Assembly (NCBI RefSeq): GCF_041504345.1
Contig: NZ_CP167894.1
Location: 2,790,001 to 2,854,000 of the forward strand
Direction of reading: 5' to 3'
Source of the DNA: Vibrio sp. BS-M-Sm-2
Lineage (GTDB): Bacteria; Pseudomonadota; Gammaproteobacteria; Enterobacterales; Vibrionaceae
DNA: 64,000 nt
Below, piece by piece: positions 37,880-48,497 of the stretch (the first letter of the stretch is position 1; each line of letters begins with the position of its first letter). The position numbers and the translations under genes were made by a program. The notes under the pieces are model-generated. The model was given only the letters and a program-made list of their open reading frames with translations, ran no database searches and was not told where the DNA came from.

Positions 37880-38220
37880 ACAACGTTTCTACTTTTGGTC
37901 GTAATGGTGTTCATGATTATCTACTGATTCGTGCAACTGCCATCATTATGACGCTTTACACTATTTACCTAGTTAGCTTCTGTGCTTTCTCTGGTGATAT
38001 CTCTTACGCATCTTGGACGCAATTCTTTGGTGGAACCTTCACTAAAGTCTTCACCATGTTAGCGCTTACTTCTGTTTTGGTTCACGCGTGGATCGGCCTA
38101 TGGCAAGTACTAACTGACTACATCAAATGCGCAAAACTGCGTGTTGGTCTTCAAGTCGGTGTTGTTGCAGTTCTTCTTGGATATTTCTTCTCTGGTCTGT
38201 TTATTTTGTGGGGTGCGTAA
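37873..38220 (+). CDS. sdhD: Succinate dehydrogenase membrane anchor SdhD
   Basis: A 115-residue protein with three helices. GVHDYLLIRATAIIM (about 11-25) and LVHAWIGLWQVLTDY (about 60-74; haem and quinone-site residues) are diagnostic. Completes the anchor with SdhC. The next gene, sdhA, begins at the base after the stop. Confidence 0.95.
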   Translation: MVNNVSTFGRNGVHDYLLIRATAIIMTLYTIYLVSFCAFSGDISYASWTQFFGGTFTKVFTMLALTSVLVHAWIGLWQVLTDYIKCAKLRVGLQVGVVAVLLGYFFSGLFILWGA

Positions 38221-39987
38221 GTGACTATTCCTGTTCGTGAGTTTGATGCCGTAGTTATCGGCGCTGGTGGTGCAGGTATGCGTGCCGCACTGCAAATTTC
38301 TGAGCAAGGCCTTTCTTGTGCATTGCTTTCTAAAGTTTTCCCTACTCGTTCTCATACGGTTTCAGCGCAAGGCGGCATCACTGTTGCTCTTGGTAACGCG
38401 CATGAAGACCATTGGGAACAACATATGTATGACACAGTAAAAGGTTCTGATTACATCGGCGACCAAGACGCTATCGAATACATGTGTAAAAACGGTCCTG
38501 AGTCGGTAATCGAACTTGAAAAAATGGGCCTACCTTTCTCTCGTTTTGAGAACGGTACTATTTACCAGCGTCCTTTCGGTGGTCAATCTAAAAACTTTGG
38601 TGGTGAGCAAGCGGCTCGCACCGCAGCTGCAGCTGACCGTACTGGTCACGCACTGCTTCATACGCTTTACCAACAAAACATTAAACACAAAACGACGGTT
38701 TTCTCTGAATGGTATGCACTGGATCTTGTGAAGAACGAAGATGGTGCAATCTTAGGTACAACCGCGCTTTGTATGGAAACTGGCGAAGTTTGCTACTTCA
38801 AAGCGAAGGCAACAATCCTTGCTACTGGTGGTGCTGGTCGTATCTACGCTTCGACAACTAACGCACACATTAACACTGGTGACGGTGTTGGTATGGCGAT
38901 TCGTGCTGGCGTTCCAATGCAAGACATCGAAATGTGGCAGTTCCACCCAACGGGTATCGCTGGCGCAGGTGTATTGGTAACGGAAGGTTGTCGTGGTGAA
39001 GGTGGTTACCTTCTCAATAAAGACGGCGAACGCTTCATGGAACGTTACGCACCAAATGCTAAAGACTTAGCGGGTCGTGATGTTGTTGCACGTTCAATGA
39101 TGGTTGAAATCCGTGAAGGTCGCGGTTGCGATGGCCCTTGGGGTCCACACATCAAGCTGAAGCTTGATCACCTAGGTAAAGAGACACTTGAATCTCGTCT
39201 TCCTGGTGTATGTGAACTGTCTCGTACCTTTGCTCACGTTGATCCAGTAAAAGAGCCAATCCCAGTAATCCCAACATGTCACTACATGATGGGTGGTGTT
39301 CCAACACAAGTTTCTGGTCAAGCTATTAAGCAAACTGAAGATGGCACCGATGTTGAAATCCAAGGTCTATTTGCTTGTGGCGAAATCGCATCAGTATCAG
39401 TACACGGTGCCAACCGTCTAGGTGGTAACTCACTACTTGATTTGGTGGTATTTGGTCGTGCAACAGGTCTACACCTAGGTGAGACTCTGAAGAAGCAAGA
39501 CGAAGCGAAACCAGCAACTGAAGCAGACATCGAGCGTTCTCTAGAGCGTTACAACCGTTGGGAAAACAGTACTGACGGTGAAGATCCAGCGCAAATCCGT
39601 AAAGATCTTCAACAATGTATGCAGAATAACTTCTCAGTATTCCGTGAAGGCAAAGCAATGGCTGAAGGCCTAGAAGAGCTTAAAGCGATTCGCGAGCGTC
39701 TGAAGAATGCACACCTATCTGATAAGTCTACAGAGTTCAACACTCAACGTATCGAGTGTCTAGAGCTTGAAAACTTGATGGAAACGGCATTCGCAACGGC
39801 TGTTGCTGCAAACTTCCGTACAGAGAGCCGTGGCGCACACGCTCGATTCGATTTCCCTGACCGTGATGATGAGCAATGGCTATGCCACTCACTTTACAAC
39901 CCAGAGTCAGAGAGCATGACTAAGCGTGGTGTAAACATGGAGCCTATCCATCGTGAAGCGTTCCCACCAAAAGCACGTACGTACTAA
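38221..39987 (+). CDS. sdhA: Succinate dehydrogenase flavoprotein SdhA
   Basis: A 588-residue FAD subunit oxidising succinate to fumarate. The Rossmann GAGGAGMRA is at about 14-22, the FAD-linking His in [10 protein letters not shown] at about 44-53, the active-site region HPTGIAGAG at about 242 and the catalytic Arg region near GRDVVARSM (about 286). It starts with GTG at 38221 immediately after the sdhD stop, so translation is coupled. Confidence 0.98.
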   Translation: MTIPVREFDAVVIGAGGAGMRAALQISEQGLSCALLSKVFPTRSHTVSAQGGITVALGNAHEDHWEQHMYDTVKGSDYIGDQDAIEYMCKNGPESVIELEKMGLPFSRFENGTIYQRPFGGQSKNFGGEQAARTAAAADRTGHALLHTLYQQNIKHKTTVFSEWYALDLVKNEDGAILGTTALCMETGEVCYFKAKATILATGGAGRIYASTTNAHINTGDGVGMAIRAGVPMQDIEMWQFHPTGIAGAGVLVTEGCRGEGGYLLNKDGERFMERYAPNAKDLAGRDVVARSMMVEIREGRGCDGPWGPHIKLKLDHLGKETLESRLPGVCELSRTFAHVDPVKEPIPVIPTCHYMMGGVPTQVSGQAIKQTEDGTDVEIQGLFACGEIASVSVHGANRLGGNSLLDLVVFGRATGLHLGETLKKQDEAKPATEADIERSLERYNRWENSTDGEDPAQIRKDLQQCMQNNFSVFREGKAMAEGLEELKAIRERLKNAHLSDKSTEFNTQRIECLELENLMETAFATAVAANFRTESRGAHARFDFPDRDDEQWLCHSLYNPESESMTKRGVNMEPIHREAFPPKARTY

Positions 39988-39999
39988 GGAGATATGACC

Positions 40000-40713
40000 A
40001 TGAAACTGAATTTCTCTTTATACCGTTACAACCCAGATGTCGACCAGAAGCCTTATATGAAGGAATACACCCTAGAGGTGGATGAAGGTTCAGACATGAT
40101 GCTTTTGGACGCGCTGATTCTGTTGAAAGAGCAAGATCCAACTATCTCATTCCGTCGCTCATGCCGTGAAGGTGTATGTGGTTCGGATGGTTTGAACATG
40201 AATGGTAAAAATGGTCTGGCGTGTATCACTCCGTTGTCTGCGCTTTCTGGCCAAGACAAGATTGTGATTCGTCCGCTGCCTGGTCTACCTGTTGTTCGTG
40301 ACCTGATTGTAGACATGACTCAGTTCTACGATAACTACGAGAAAGTGAAGCCATTCTTAGTGTCTGATGGCAATGTACCACCGGCACGTGAAAACTTACA
40401 AAGCCCTGATGAACGCGCGCACTTAGATGGATTGTACGAATGTATCATGTGTGCATGTTGTACTACATCTTGCCCATCGTTCTGGTGGAACCCTGACAAA
40501 TTCATCGGACCAGCAGGCCTACTTGCAGCGTACCGTTGGCTAATTGATAGCCGAGATACAGCGACAGACGAACGTTTGTCCGATCTTGATGATGCATTTA
40601 GCGTTTTTCGTTGCCATGGCATCATGAATTGTGTAAGTGTTTGTCCTAAGGGATTAAATCCGACGAAAGCTATTGGTCACATCAAGACCATGTTGGTGAA
40701 TCGTTCGGTTTAA
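40000..40713 (+). CDS. sdhB: Succinate dehydrogenase iron-sulfur protein SdhB
   Basis: A 237-residue Fe-S subunit. The [2Fe-2S] cysteines are in SCREGVCGSDG and LAC (about 54-77), and the [4Fe-4S]/[3Fe-4S] sets in CIMCACCTTSC (about 148-158) and CHGIMNCVSVCPKG (about 205-218). The ATG at 40000 is preferred to that at 39994: AAGGAG is eight bases away instead of two, and MKLNFSLYRYNPD aligns with E. coli SdhB. Confidence 0.97.
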   Translation: MKLNFSLYRYNPDVDQKPYMKEYTLEVDEGSDMMLLDALILLKEQDPTISFRRSCREGVCGSDGLNMNGKNGLACITPLSALSGQDKIVIRPLPGLPVVRDLIVDMTQFYDNYEKVKPFLVSDGNVPPARENLQSPDERAHLDGLYECIMCACCTTSCPSFWWNPDKFIGPAGLLAAYRWLIDSRDTATDERLSDLDDAFSVFRCHGIMNCVSVCPKGLNPTKAIGHIKTMLVNRSV

Positions 40714-40725
40714 GTTATATAAAAA

Positions 40726-40757
40726 TTGCCGCCCTAGAAGTTTTGGGGCGGCCTTTT
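40726..40757 (+). terminator. Weak terminator or attenuator between sdhB and sucA
   Basis: GCCGCCC / GGGCGGC around a stretch of 11 bases, followed by only four Ts. Partial termination or an mRNA processing site would tune sucABCD relative to sdhCDAB. Confidence 0.55.
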
Positions 40758-40810
40758 AATAGCTCGGCATAGACCGCAGCAAACGTGAAAACTACTGGTT
40801 AAGGGAAAAT

Positions 40811-43627
40811 ATGCACAACGGCGTGATGAAGGCATGGCTCGAGTCTTCACACTTGGCTGGCGCCAATGCAACGTACGTAGAAGAACTCTATGAACTGTAT
40901 CTAAGTGACCCAGATTCGGTAAGTGACGAATGGAGAAGTGTTTTTGAAGAACTGCCTGTGCAAGCTTCAGAGACAGTGGAACAACCACACTCTCGTGTTC
41001 GTGAATACTTCCGTCGACTCGCTCAAGAAACAAAGCATTACAGTGTCCAAGTTAGTGATCCAGATGTCGATGCGAAACAAGTAAAGGTTCTGCAACTAAT
41101 TAATGCTTATCGATTCCGAGGGCATCAATCAGCAAATCTAGACCCCCTAGGTTTATGGAAAAGAGATACAGTTGAAGAGCTGGATCCTTCTTTCCACACT
41201 CTTACCGAAGATGACCTCAATGAGACGTTTAACGTCGGCTCTTACGCGATTGGCCAAGAGACGATGGTGCTTAAAGATTTATACAAATCTCTAAAGCAGA
41301 CTTATTGTGGTTCTATTGGTGCTGAATACATGCACATGACAAATACAGAGCAAAAACGTTGGATTCAACAACGTTTAGAGTCTGTATCTGGTCAACCCTC
41401 TTTCAACAAAGAAGAAAAGCAAGCTTTCCTAGAAGAGCTAACTGCAGCTGAAGGTCTTGAGCGCTATCTTGGTGCGAAATTCCCAGGCGCGAAACGCTTC
41501 TCGTTGGAAGGTGGTGATGCGCTTATCCCAATGACGAAAGAAATTATTCGTCATGCTGGTGGACAAGGCATGCGTGAAGTTGTTGTTGGTATGGCTCACC
41601 GTGGTCGTCTAAACATGTTGGTCAACGTGCTTGGTAAAAAACCACAAGACCTATTTGACGAATTTGCGGGCAAGCACGATGACACGTGGGGTACTGGTGA
41701 TGTGAAATACCACCAAGGCTTCTCTGCGGACTTCGCAACGCCAGGCGGCAACGTTCACTTAGCACTTGCATTTAACCCATCTCACTTAGAAATCGTAAAC
41801 CCGGTAGTTATCGGTTCAGTACGTGCACGTCAAGATCGCCTTGGTGATAGTGACGGTAGCCGTGTACTTCCAATCACTATCCACGGTGACTCAGCTATCG
41901 CAGGTCAGGGTGTAGTGCAAGAGACGTTTAACATGTCTCAAGCTCGTGGTTTCTGTGTCGGTGGTACGGTTCGTATCGTTGTAAACAACCAAGTTGGTTT
42001 TACAACATCTAACCCGCGCGATACTCGTTCTACGATGTACTGTACTGATATCGCGAAGATGGTTCAGGCTCCGATTTTCCACGTTAACTCTGATGATCCA
42101 GAAGCGGTTGCGTTCGTTGCGCGTCTTGCATTGGATTACCGTAATACGTTTAAGCGTGATGTTGTTATTGATTTGGTTTGTTACCGTCGCCACGGTCACA
42201 ACGAAGCCGATGAGCCGAATGCAACACAGCCTTTGATGTACCAAAAAATCAAGAAGCACCCAACGCCACGTAAGCTTTACGCTGACGTGCTAATGGAACG
42301 CGGTGAGTTTGGTATTGATACAGCAACTCAACTCGTTAACGAATATCGTGATGCACTTGATCACGGTGAAGTTGTGGTTAAAGAGTGGCGCCCAATGGCA
42401 CTTCACTCTGTGGACTGGTCTCCTTACCTAGGTCACGACTGGAACATCGAATGGGACAACAAGATTGATATCGAGCGCCTGAAAGAGCTTGGTACCAAAC
42501 TTTGCCAATATCCAGACAGCCATAAGCTGCAAAGCCGAGTCAATAAACTGTACAACGATCGTACTGCCATGGTGAATGGCGAGAAACAAGTCGATTGGGG
42601 TATGGCTGAAACTCTGGCTTACGCAACACTGGTTGATGACGGTAAGCGTATTCGTATCTCTGGCCAAGATTCTGGCCGTGGTACGTTCTTCCACCGTCAC
42701 TCAGTACTGCACAACCAATCAGATGCAAGCACGTATGTTCCTCTTGCGAACATTCATGACAAGCAAGGGCCATTCCAAGTGTTTGACTCGGTATTGTCTG
42801 AAGAAGCGGTACTGGCATTTGAGTATGGTTACGCAACAGCAGAGCCAAGCGGTCTAACCCTTTGGGAAGCACAATTTGGTGACTTCGCAAACGGTGCACA
42901 AGTTGTTATCGACCAATTTATTTCGTCAGGTGAGCAAAAGTGGGCACGTCTATGTGGTCTAACTATGCTGCTTCCTCACGGTTATGAAGGTCAAGGCCCA
43001 GAGCACTCTTCTGCACGTCTTGAGCGTTACCTTCAGTTATGTGCTGAACAAAACATGCAGGTTGTTGTTCCTTCAACACCGGCTCAGGTTTACCACATGA
43101 TTCGTCGTCAGGTTGTTCGACCAATGCGTCGTCCTCTGATTGTAATGTCACCTAAGTCATTGCTTCGTCACCCTCTGTGTACTTCTTCTCTGGAAGATTT
43201 GGCAGAAGGTACGTTCCAACCAGCTATCGCAGAAATTGATGATTTGGCTCCTGAGAACGTAAAACGCGTCGTGTTCTGTTCAGGTAAGGTTTACTTTGAC
43301 CTACTTGACCAAAGACGTAAGAACGAGCAAGACGATGTCGCTATTGTGCGTATTGAGCAACTTTACCCGTTCCCTTACGAGGACGTGAGAGCTGCAATTG
43401 CACAGTACACGAATGTAGTCGATTACGTTTGGTGTCAAGAAGAGCCTCAAAACCAAGGTGCTTGGTACAGTAGCCAACATAATTTCCGAGCTGCTATCCC
43501 AGTGGGTGCTGATATTCAATACGCAGGTCGTCCTGCATCAGCATCACCAGCTGTTGGCTATATGTCGGTACACTTGAAACAACAAAAAGCGTTAGTTGAC
43601 GACGCTTTGACCCTACTTAAGAACTAG
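40811..43627 (+). CDS. sucA: 2-oxoglutarate dehydrogenase E1 component SucA
   Basis: A 938-residue thiamine-diphosphate decarboxylase, the E1 part of the 2-oxoglutarate dehydrogenase complex. The N terminus MHNGVMKAWLESSHLAG matches E. coli. VVGMAHRGRLNMLVNVLGK (about 257-275) and the ThDP motif GDSAIAGQGVVQET...NN (about 360-396) are present, and the C-terminal transketolase-like half has QFGDFANGAQ and GPEHSSARLERYLQ. AAGGGAAA precedes the ATG. Confidence 0.98.
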   Translation: MHNGVMKAWLESSHLAGANATYVEELYELYLSDPDSVSDEWRSVFEELPVQASETVEQPHSRVREYFRRLAQETKHYSVQVSDPDVDAKQVKVLQLINAYRFRGHQSANLDPLGLWKRDTVEELDPSFHTLTEDDLNETFNVGSYAIGQETMVLKDLYKSLKQTYCGSIGAEYMHMTNTEQKRWIQQRLESVSGQPSFNKEEKQAFLEELTAAEGLERYLGAKFPGAKRFSLEGGDALIPMTKEIIRHAGGQGMREVVVGMAHRGRLNMLVNVLGKKPQDLFDEFAGKHDDTWGTGDVKYHQGFSADFATPGGNVHLALAFNPSHLEIVNPVVIGSVRARQDRLGDSDGSRVLPITIHGDSAIAGQGVVQETFNMSQARGFCVGGTVRIVVNNQVGFTTSNPRDTRSTMYCTDIAKMVQAPIFHVNSDDPEAVAFVARLALDYRNTFKRDVVIDLVCYRRHGHNEADEPNATQPLMYQKIKKHPTPRKLYADVLMERGEFGIDTATQLVNEYRDALDHGEVVVKEWRPMALHSVDWSPYLGHDWNIEWDNKIDIERLKELGTKLCQYPDSHKLQSRVNKLYNDRTAMVNGEKQVDWGMAETLAYATLVDDGKRIRISGQDSGRGTFFHRHSVLHNQSDASTYVPLANIHDKQGPFQVFDSVLSEEAVLAFEYGYATAEPSGLTLWEAQFGDFANGAQVVIDQFISSGEQKWARLCGLTMLLPHGYEGQGPEHSSARLERYLQLCAEQNMQVVVPSTPAQVYHMIRRQVVRPMRRPLIVMSPKSLLRHPLCTSSLEDLAEGTFQPAIAEIDDLAPENVKRVVFCSGKVYFDLLDQRRKNEQDDVAIVRIEQLYPFPYEDVRAAIAQYTNVVDYVWCQEEPQNQGAWYSSQHNFRAAIPVGADIQYAGRPASASPAVGYMSVHLKQQKALVDDALTLLKN

Positions 43628-43648
43628 AAGTAAAAGGAAAATACGCAC

Positions 43649-44857
43649 ATGACAATTGAAATTCTGGTTCCAGATTTACCTGAATCTGTGGCTGATGCAA
43701 CAGTTGCTACTTGGCACAAAAAACCGGGCGAAGCGGTTGCACGTGATGAAGTCATTGTAGATATCGAAACAGATAAAGTAGTTCTAGAAGTACCGGCTCC
43801 TGAAGCGGGTGTTCTGGAAGCTATCATTGAAGAAGAGGGTGCTACGGTACTTTCTAAACAGCTTCTGGCTAAAATCAAGCCGGGTGCTGTCGCTGGTGAA
43901 CCAACGAAAGATACAACTGAAGATACAGAAGCTTCTCCTGATAAGCGCCACAAAGCGGCTCTTACCGAAGAGAGCAACGACGCACTAAGTCCTGCGGTTC
44001 GTCGCCTGCTTGCAGAGCACAACCTACAACCAGCTGACGTTAAAGGCACTGGTGTTGGTGGTCGTATTACTCGTGAAGACATCGACGCACACCTAGCAGC
44101 AGCGAAAGCGGCTCCGGCAGCAGCATCTGCACCAGCAGTTGAAGCGCCAGCAGCAGCTCGTAGCCAAAAACGCGTACCTATGACTCGCCTACGTAAGACA
44201 GTGGCTAACCGTCTTCTAGAAGCGAAGAACAGCACAGCAATGCTGACGACTTTCAACGAAGTGAACATGAAGCCAATCATGGACCTTCGTAAGCAGTACA
44301 AAGACCAATTCGAGAAGCGTCACGACACGCGTCTGGGCTTCATGTCTTTCTATGTGAAAGCAGTAACAGAAGCGCTAAAACGTTTCCCAGAAGTGAACGC
44401 TTCTATTGACGGTACAGATATCGTTTACCACAACTACTTCGACATCAGCATGGCAGTATCAACGCCACGTGGTCTAGTAACTCCAGTACTGAAAGACTGT
44501 GACACACTAGGTTTCGCTGACATCGAAAAAGGCATCAAAGAGCTAGCAATCAAAGGCCGTGACGGCAAGCTAACTGTTGATGAGCTGATGGGCGGTAACT
44601 TCACTATCACAAACGGTGGTGTATTTGGTTCTCTAATGTCTACGCCAATCATCAACCCGCCTCAAGCGGCAATCCTGGGTATGCACAAAATCCAAGATCG
44701 TCCAATGGCTGTTGACGGCAAGGTAGAGATTCTACCAATGATGTACCTAGCGCTTTCTTACGACCACCGTCTAATCGATGGCCGTGAATCAGTTGGCTTC
44801 CTAGTGACCATCAAAGAGCTACTAGAAGATCCTGCACGTCTGCTATTAGACGTTTAG
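43649..44857 (+). CDS. sucB: Dihydrolipoyl succinyltransferase SucB (E2)
   Basis: A 402-residue E2 core enzyme with one lipoyl domain (1-80; lipoyl Lys in ETDKVVLEV, about 43), an acidic linker, the peripheral subunit-binding domain (about 110-145; [13 protein letters not shown]...[11 protein letters not shown]), an Ala/Pro linker, and the catalytic domain ending [11 protein letters not shown] with the active-site His and Asp (about 373-377). AAAAGGAAAA precedes the ATG, 21 bases after sucA. Confidence 0.98.
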   Translation: MTIEILVPDLPESVADATVATWHKKPGEAVARDEVIVDIETDKVVLEVPAPEAGVLEAIIEEEGATVLSKQLLAKIKPGAVAGEPTKDTTEDTEASPDKRHKAALTEESNDALSPAVRRLLAEHNLQPADVKGTGVGGRITREDIDAHLAAAKAAPAAASAPAVEAPAAARSQKRVPMTRLRKTVANRLLEAKNSTAMLTTFNEVNMKPIMDLRKQYKDQFEKRHDTRLGFMSFYVKAVTEALKRFPEVNASIDGTDIVYHNYFDISMAVSTPRGLVTPVLKDCDTLGFADIEKGIKELAIKGRDGKLTVDELMGGNFTITNGGVFGSLMSTPIINPPQAAILGMHKIQDRPMAVDGKVEILPMMYLALSYDHRLIDGRESVGFLVTIKELLEDPARLLLDV

Positions 44858-45063
44858 TATCGCTAAAACGTCTAGTTAGCCCAGTTAGCTAGACGTAAAA
44901 AGTTTCAAAGGCTAGGCTGCTCAACGTCTGGCCTTCACTTGAACTGCAAAGCCATTAGAAAATGGACAGCAGTTGATTTGAGAAGACCCTACAGACGTAA
45001 CACAGGAAACTGTGTCGTTATGGAAATAATAATCCCTTAAGGGAAAATAAACGGAATATCAAA
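44858..45063 (+). other. Structured sucB-sucC intercistronic region
   Basis: 206 bases with two clear hairpins. ACGTCTAG / CTAGACGT (44868-44896) follows the sucB stop, and ACACAG-GAAA-CTGTGT with a GNRA tetraloop lies at 45000-45015. CCCTTAAGGG just before sucC adds a short palindrome. No long T-run follows, so mRNA processing or stability control is more likely than termination. Confidence 0.55.
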
Positions 45064-46230
45064 ATGAATTTGCATGAATACCAAGCCAAACAGCTGTTTG
45101 CAGAATTCGGTTTGCCTGTACCAGAAGGTTTCGCATGTGATACTGCACAAGAAGCTTTTGAAGCTGCAGGTCGTATCAGTACAGCCAAGAAAGTCGTTAA
45201 GTGTCAAGTACACGCTGGTGGTCGCGGTAAAGCGGGCGGCGTAGAGCTACATGACACGAAAGAAGGCGTTAAAGAGTTTGCACAAAAGTGGCTAGGTAAA
45301 AACCTAGTGACTTACCAAACAGACGCTAATGGTCAACCTGTAACAAAGATCCTAGTTGAAGAAGCATCGAACATTGCTAACGAACTTTACCTAGGTGCTG
45401 TTGTTGACCGTGCAACGCGCAAAATTGTATTCATGGCGTCAACTGAAGGCGGTGTGGACATTGAGAAAATCGCTGAAGAAACTCCAGAGTTGATTCACCA
45501 ATCAGCGATCGATCCTCTAGTGGGCCCTCAAGCTTACCAAGGTCGTGAACTTGCGTTCAAACTTGGTCTAGTTGGCGATCAAATTAAACAGTTCGTTAAG
45601 ATCTTCATGGGTCTTGGCCAAATGTTCTCTCAGTACGACCTAGCTCTACTAGAAATCAACCCGCTTGTAATTACTGGCGAAGGCAACCTACTTTGTCTAG
45701 ACGGCAAGATCAACATCGACTCAAACGCGATGTACCGTCAGCCAAAACTACGTGAAATGCACGATCCATCTCAAGAAGATGAGCGCGAAGCACACGCAGC
45801 ACAGTGGGAACTGAACTACGTAGCACTAGATGGCAACGTTGGCTGTATGGTTAACGGTGCAGGCCTTGCGATGGGTACGATGGATATCGTAAACCTACAC
45901 GGCGGCAAACCAGCAAACTTCCTTGATGTAGGCGGCGGCGCGACAAAAGAACGTGTAGCTGAAGCATTCAAGATCATCCTTTCTGATGACAATGTTAAAG
46001 CAGTACTAGTAAACATCTTCGGTGGCATCGTTCGTTGTGACATGATCGCTGAAGGTATTATCGGTGCGGTTAAAGAAGTTGGCGTAACAGTTCCTGTAGT
46101 TGTTCGTCTAGAAGGTACCAACGCAGATCTAGGTCGCGAAGTACTTGCTAATTCTGATGTTGATATCATTGCAGCTGAATCTCTAACAGATGCTGCTCAG
46201 AAAGTTGTTGCTGCTGCGGAGGCGAAATAA
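45064..46230 (+). CDS. sucC: Succinyl-CoA synthetase beta subunit
   Basis: A 388-residue ADP-forming beta subunit with an N-terminal ATP-grasp domain ([16 protein letters not shown] start; [16 protein letters not shown] at about 44-59, nucleotide site) and the C-terminal CoA-ligase domain with [15 protein letters not shown] (about 318-332). It makes ATP from succinyl-CoA. Its stop overlaps the sucD ATG by one base (TAATG). Confidence 0.98.
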   Translation: MNLHEYQAKQLFAEFGLPVPEGFACDTAQEAFEAAGRISTAKKVVKCQVHAGGRGKAGGVELHDTKEGVKEFAQKWLGKNLVTYQTDANGQPVTKILVEEASNIANELYLGAVVDRATRKIVFMASTEGGVDIEKIAEETPELIHQSAIDPLVGPQAYQGRELAFKLGLVGDQIKQFVKIFMGLGQMFSQYDLALLEINPLVITGEGNLLCLDGKINIDSNAMYRQPKLREMHDPSQEDEREAHAAQWELNYVALDGNVGCMVNGAGLAMGTMDIVNLHGGKPANFLDVGGGATKERVAEAFKIILSDDNVKAVLVNIFGGIVRCDMIAEGIIGAVKEVGVTVPVVVRLEGTNADLGREVLANSDVDIIAAESLTDAAQKVVAAAEAK

Positions 46231-47102
46231 TGTCTGTATTAATTAACAAAGACACTAAAGTAATCTGTCAGGGTTTCACTGGCGGTCAAGGTACATTCCA
46301 CTCAGACCAAGCGATCGCATACGGTACGCAAATGGTTGGTGGTGTTTCACCTGGTAAAGGTGGTCAGACTCACCTAGGCCTTCCAGTATTCAACACAGTA
46401 CGTGAAGCAGTAGAAGTAACTGGCGCAACAGCAACCGTTATCTACGTGCCAGCTCCTTTCTGTAAAGATGCAATCCTAGAAGCGATTGATGCAGGTATCG
46501 AACTGATCGTAACGATCACTGAAGGTATCCCTACAACAGATATGATCGACGTTAAAGTGAAGCTAGAAGAAACTGGCGTTCGCATGATCGGTCCTAACTG
46601 TCCAGGTCTTATCACTCCAGACGAGTGTAAGATTGGTATCATGCCTGGTCATATCCACAAGAAGGGTAAAGTCGGTATCGTATCTCGCTCAGGTACTCTG
46701 ACATACGAAGCAGTTAAGCAAACAACAGATGAAGGCTTTGGTCAGTCTACATGTGTTGGTATCGGTGGTGACCCAATCCCAGGTTCAAACTTCATTGATA
46801 TCCTAAAACTTTTCCAAGAAGACCCAGAAACTGAAGCAATCGTCATGATTGGTGAAATCGGTGGTACTGCGGAAGAAGAAGCGGCTGAGTTCATCAAAGC
46901 AAACGTAACTAAGCCAGTTGTATCTTACATCGCTGGTGTTACTGCTCCTCCGGGTAAACGTATGGGCCACGCAGGCGCAATCATCTCTGGTGGTAAAGGT
47001 ACTGCTGAAGATAAATTCGCAGCACTAGAAGCAGCAGGCGTTAAGACTGTTAAGTCTCTTGCTGACATCGGCAAAGGCCTACGTGAAATCACGGGTTGGT
47101 AA
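46230..47102 (+). CDS. sucD: Succinyl-CoA synthetase alpha subunit
   Basis: A 290-residue alpha subunit. The CoA-binding Rossmann region contains [11 protein letters not shown] (about 15-25) and GVSPGKGG; the phosphorylated active-site His is in [14 protein letters not shown] (about 242-255). Last gene of sdhCDAB-sucABCD. In E. coli the 3' region of this operon yields the small RNA SdhX; whether the equivalent exists here cannot be told from sequence. Confidence 0.98.
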   Translation: MSVLINKDTKVICQGFTGGQGTFHSDQAIAYGTQMVGGVSPGKGGQTHLGLPVFNTVREAVEVTGATATVIYVPAPFCKDAILEAIDAGIELIVTITEGIPTTDMIDVKVKLEETGVRMIGPNCPGLITPDECKIGIMPGHIHKKGKVGIVSRSGTLTYEAVKQTTDEGFGQSTCVGIGGDPIPGSNFIDILKLFQEDPETEAIVMIGEIGGTAEEEAAEFIKANVTKPVVSYIAGVTAPPGKRMGHAGAIISGGKGTAEDKFAALEAAGVKTVKSLADIGKGLREITGW

Positions 47103-47148
47103 TCAGCTGGCTTTTATCGATTGAGATAGAAGTTAACTGAATGGTATT

Positions 47149-47182
47149 AAAAAGGCTTGGTCAGTGACCAAGCCTTTTTTAT
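47149..47182 (+). terminator. Terminator of the sdh-suc operon
   Basis: AAAGGCTTGGTCA pairs with TGACCAAGCCTTT over a three-base loop, with a six-T tail. It was probably also the terminator for znuBC on the opposite strand before the IS insertion. Confidence 0.88.
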
Positions 47183-47188
47183 GTTCTT

Positions 47189-47223
<35 letters not shown>

Positions 47224-47254
47224 GATATGGCCCCTAAAAAGTAGACACAGGGGT

Positions 47255-48082
47255 TTAGTTGATTAGTTCAAAGTCCATGGGACTCACTCCACCTAGAGTC
47301 CCATGTCTTCTTACTGGATTATAATAGGTATCGATATAAATTCGACTTTGCATCGTCATTTCTTGTCGTGAAAGCTGATCTAAGTTGTTCATCCACTCTT
47401 TCTTATATTGCGCAAAGAAGCTTTCGGAACAAGCGTTATCCCAACAGTTTCCTTTTCTCGACATGCTGACTTTAATCTTTCGTTTACGGTGCCAACGGAT
47501 CGTCTCCAACGCTCGATACTGTATACCTTGATCGGAGTGAAACAAAAGCTCGTGACCTAAGGGCTGCCTTTGTTCCCAAGCCTTATTCAGGCTTCTTAGC
47601 ACTAACTTTGCGTTATTAATACGACTTGTCGACCAACCAATCACTTTGCGTGAAAACAAATCTAAGACAACGCACAGGTATTGCCAACCATCAGTACAGC
47701 GCACCTGAGTGATATCTGACACCCAAACTCGATCGGGTTTATCCACCTTAAATTGACGGGCAAGAATGTTATAGGCAGGTATAAGCGTATTTTGTCTTGG
47801 CGCTCGTCCATATCGCTTCTTGCTCGCGCAAGAGCGATAGCCCATATTCTGCAAAAGCCTCTGTACTCGCTTTTTATTACAAATAAAGCCGTTAGCGACT
47901 GCTGCTTCCCAAAGCTTTCGATAGCCTGGAATACAATACTGAGCTTCGCTTTCTCTCCTCAAGTAGTGACTTAAAGACTCATTGTCTGTCTCTCGCTTCG
48001 ATGGTTTCCTTGTTAGCCACTTGTAATAACCCGCTTTAGAAACGCCCAACCATTGGCATAGTCGAATGACAGGAAGCTTCAC
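47255..48082 (-). CDS. IS3-family transposase OrfB (DDE catalytic part)
   Basis: 275 residues with the rve integrase core. The catalytic triad is visible: Asp in VWVSDITQV, Asp in FHSDQGIQY, Glu in CWDNACSESFFA about 35 residues later. The N-terminal part (CQWLGVSKAGYYKW, HTH_21 type) is typical. A GTG at 48082 could start it, but the frame is open upstream to the A5G stretch near 48117-48122, so the normal product is probably an OrfAB fusion made by -1 frameshifting, in which OrfB continues QKRIRFEYILKKAS. Confidence 0.9.
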   Translation of the reverse strand: MKLPVIRLCQWLGVSKAGYYKWLTRKPSKRETDNESLSHYLRRESEAQYCIPGYRKLWEAAVANGFICNKKRVQRLLQNMGYRSCASKKRYGRAPRQNTLIPAYNILARQFKVDKPDRVWVSDITQVRCTDGWQYLCVVLDLFSRKVIGWSTSRINNAKLVLRSLNKAWEQRQPLGHELLFHSDQGIQYRALETIRWHRKRKIKVSMSRKGNCWDNACSESFFAQYKKEWMNNLDQLSRQEMTMQSRIYIDTYYNPVRRHGTLGGVSPMDFELIN

Positions 48083-48111
48083 ACTGGCCTTCTTAAGGAT
48101 ATACTCGAACC

Positions 48112-48426
48112 TTATTCTTTTTGGCTGTCGAAGAAAGCCTTCGCTTCCTTTAAGAAATCATTCTCCAGCTCTGCCATCTCAAGCTTCTTTTTCAATTGAC
48201 GGATCTCTTTCTCCAGTTGTGTAACGGATGTTTCGGGACCGTGGTTAGGTATTGGGAGGGAGTTAGTCTTCTTCGACGTCATTTGGCATCTCCATTTAGA
48301 AAGTAGCACCGGCGATATTCCTAAGGATAGTGCTACTGACTTAACGGTGTCAGAAGAATCGAGAGATCGCTGAACAGCTTCTCGTTTAAATTCGTCTGTA
48401 TATTGTCTTTGTGATTTTACTTTCAT
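48112..48426 (-). CDS. IS3-family OrfA (HTH and leucine zipper)
   Basis: A 104-residue protein with a helix-turn-helix (RQYTDEFKREAVQRSL, SVALSLGISPVLLSKW) that binds the inverted repeats and a C-terminal leucine-zipper helix (QLEKEIRQLKKKLEMAEL). The ATG at 48426 follows GAG; a TTG three codons earlier is less likely. Its last codons CAA AAA GAA TAA contain the shift site into orfB. Confidence 0.88.
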   Translation of the reverse strand: MKVKSQRQYTDEFKREAVQRSLDSSDTVKSVALSLGISPVLLSKWRCQMTSKKTNSLPIPNHGPETSVTQLEKEIRQLKKKLEMAELENDFLKEAKAFFDSQKE

Positions 48427-48497
48427 TACACTCAATGCTCTGTATTAAGTGTCTACTTTTATGGGGTCACATCAAGATTGAGATACGAATCGTATGA

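Larger units (their letters stand above)
47228..48469 (-). mobile_element. IS3-family insertion sequence, about 1.24 kb
   Basis: Terminal inverted repeats of 21 bases match at 18 positions; both share TG.CCCC at the tip and AAAAGTAGACAC inside. Two overlapping-frame ORFs (orfA, orfB) encode a complete transposase, and the DDE residues are intact, so the copy looks potentially active. The flanks (GATA on the left, CATC on the right) show no 3-4 base target duplication. It is inserted between sucD and znuB in the same direction as znuBC. Confidence 0.9.

Noticed and set aside
43624..44301. A 225-codon open frame antisense to sucB
   Set aside because: It has low-complexity Ala/Ser/Arg composition as expected from the antisense of preferred codons, no ribosome-binding site, and sucB is unmistakable.
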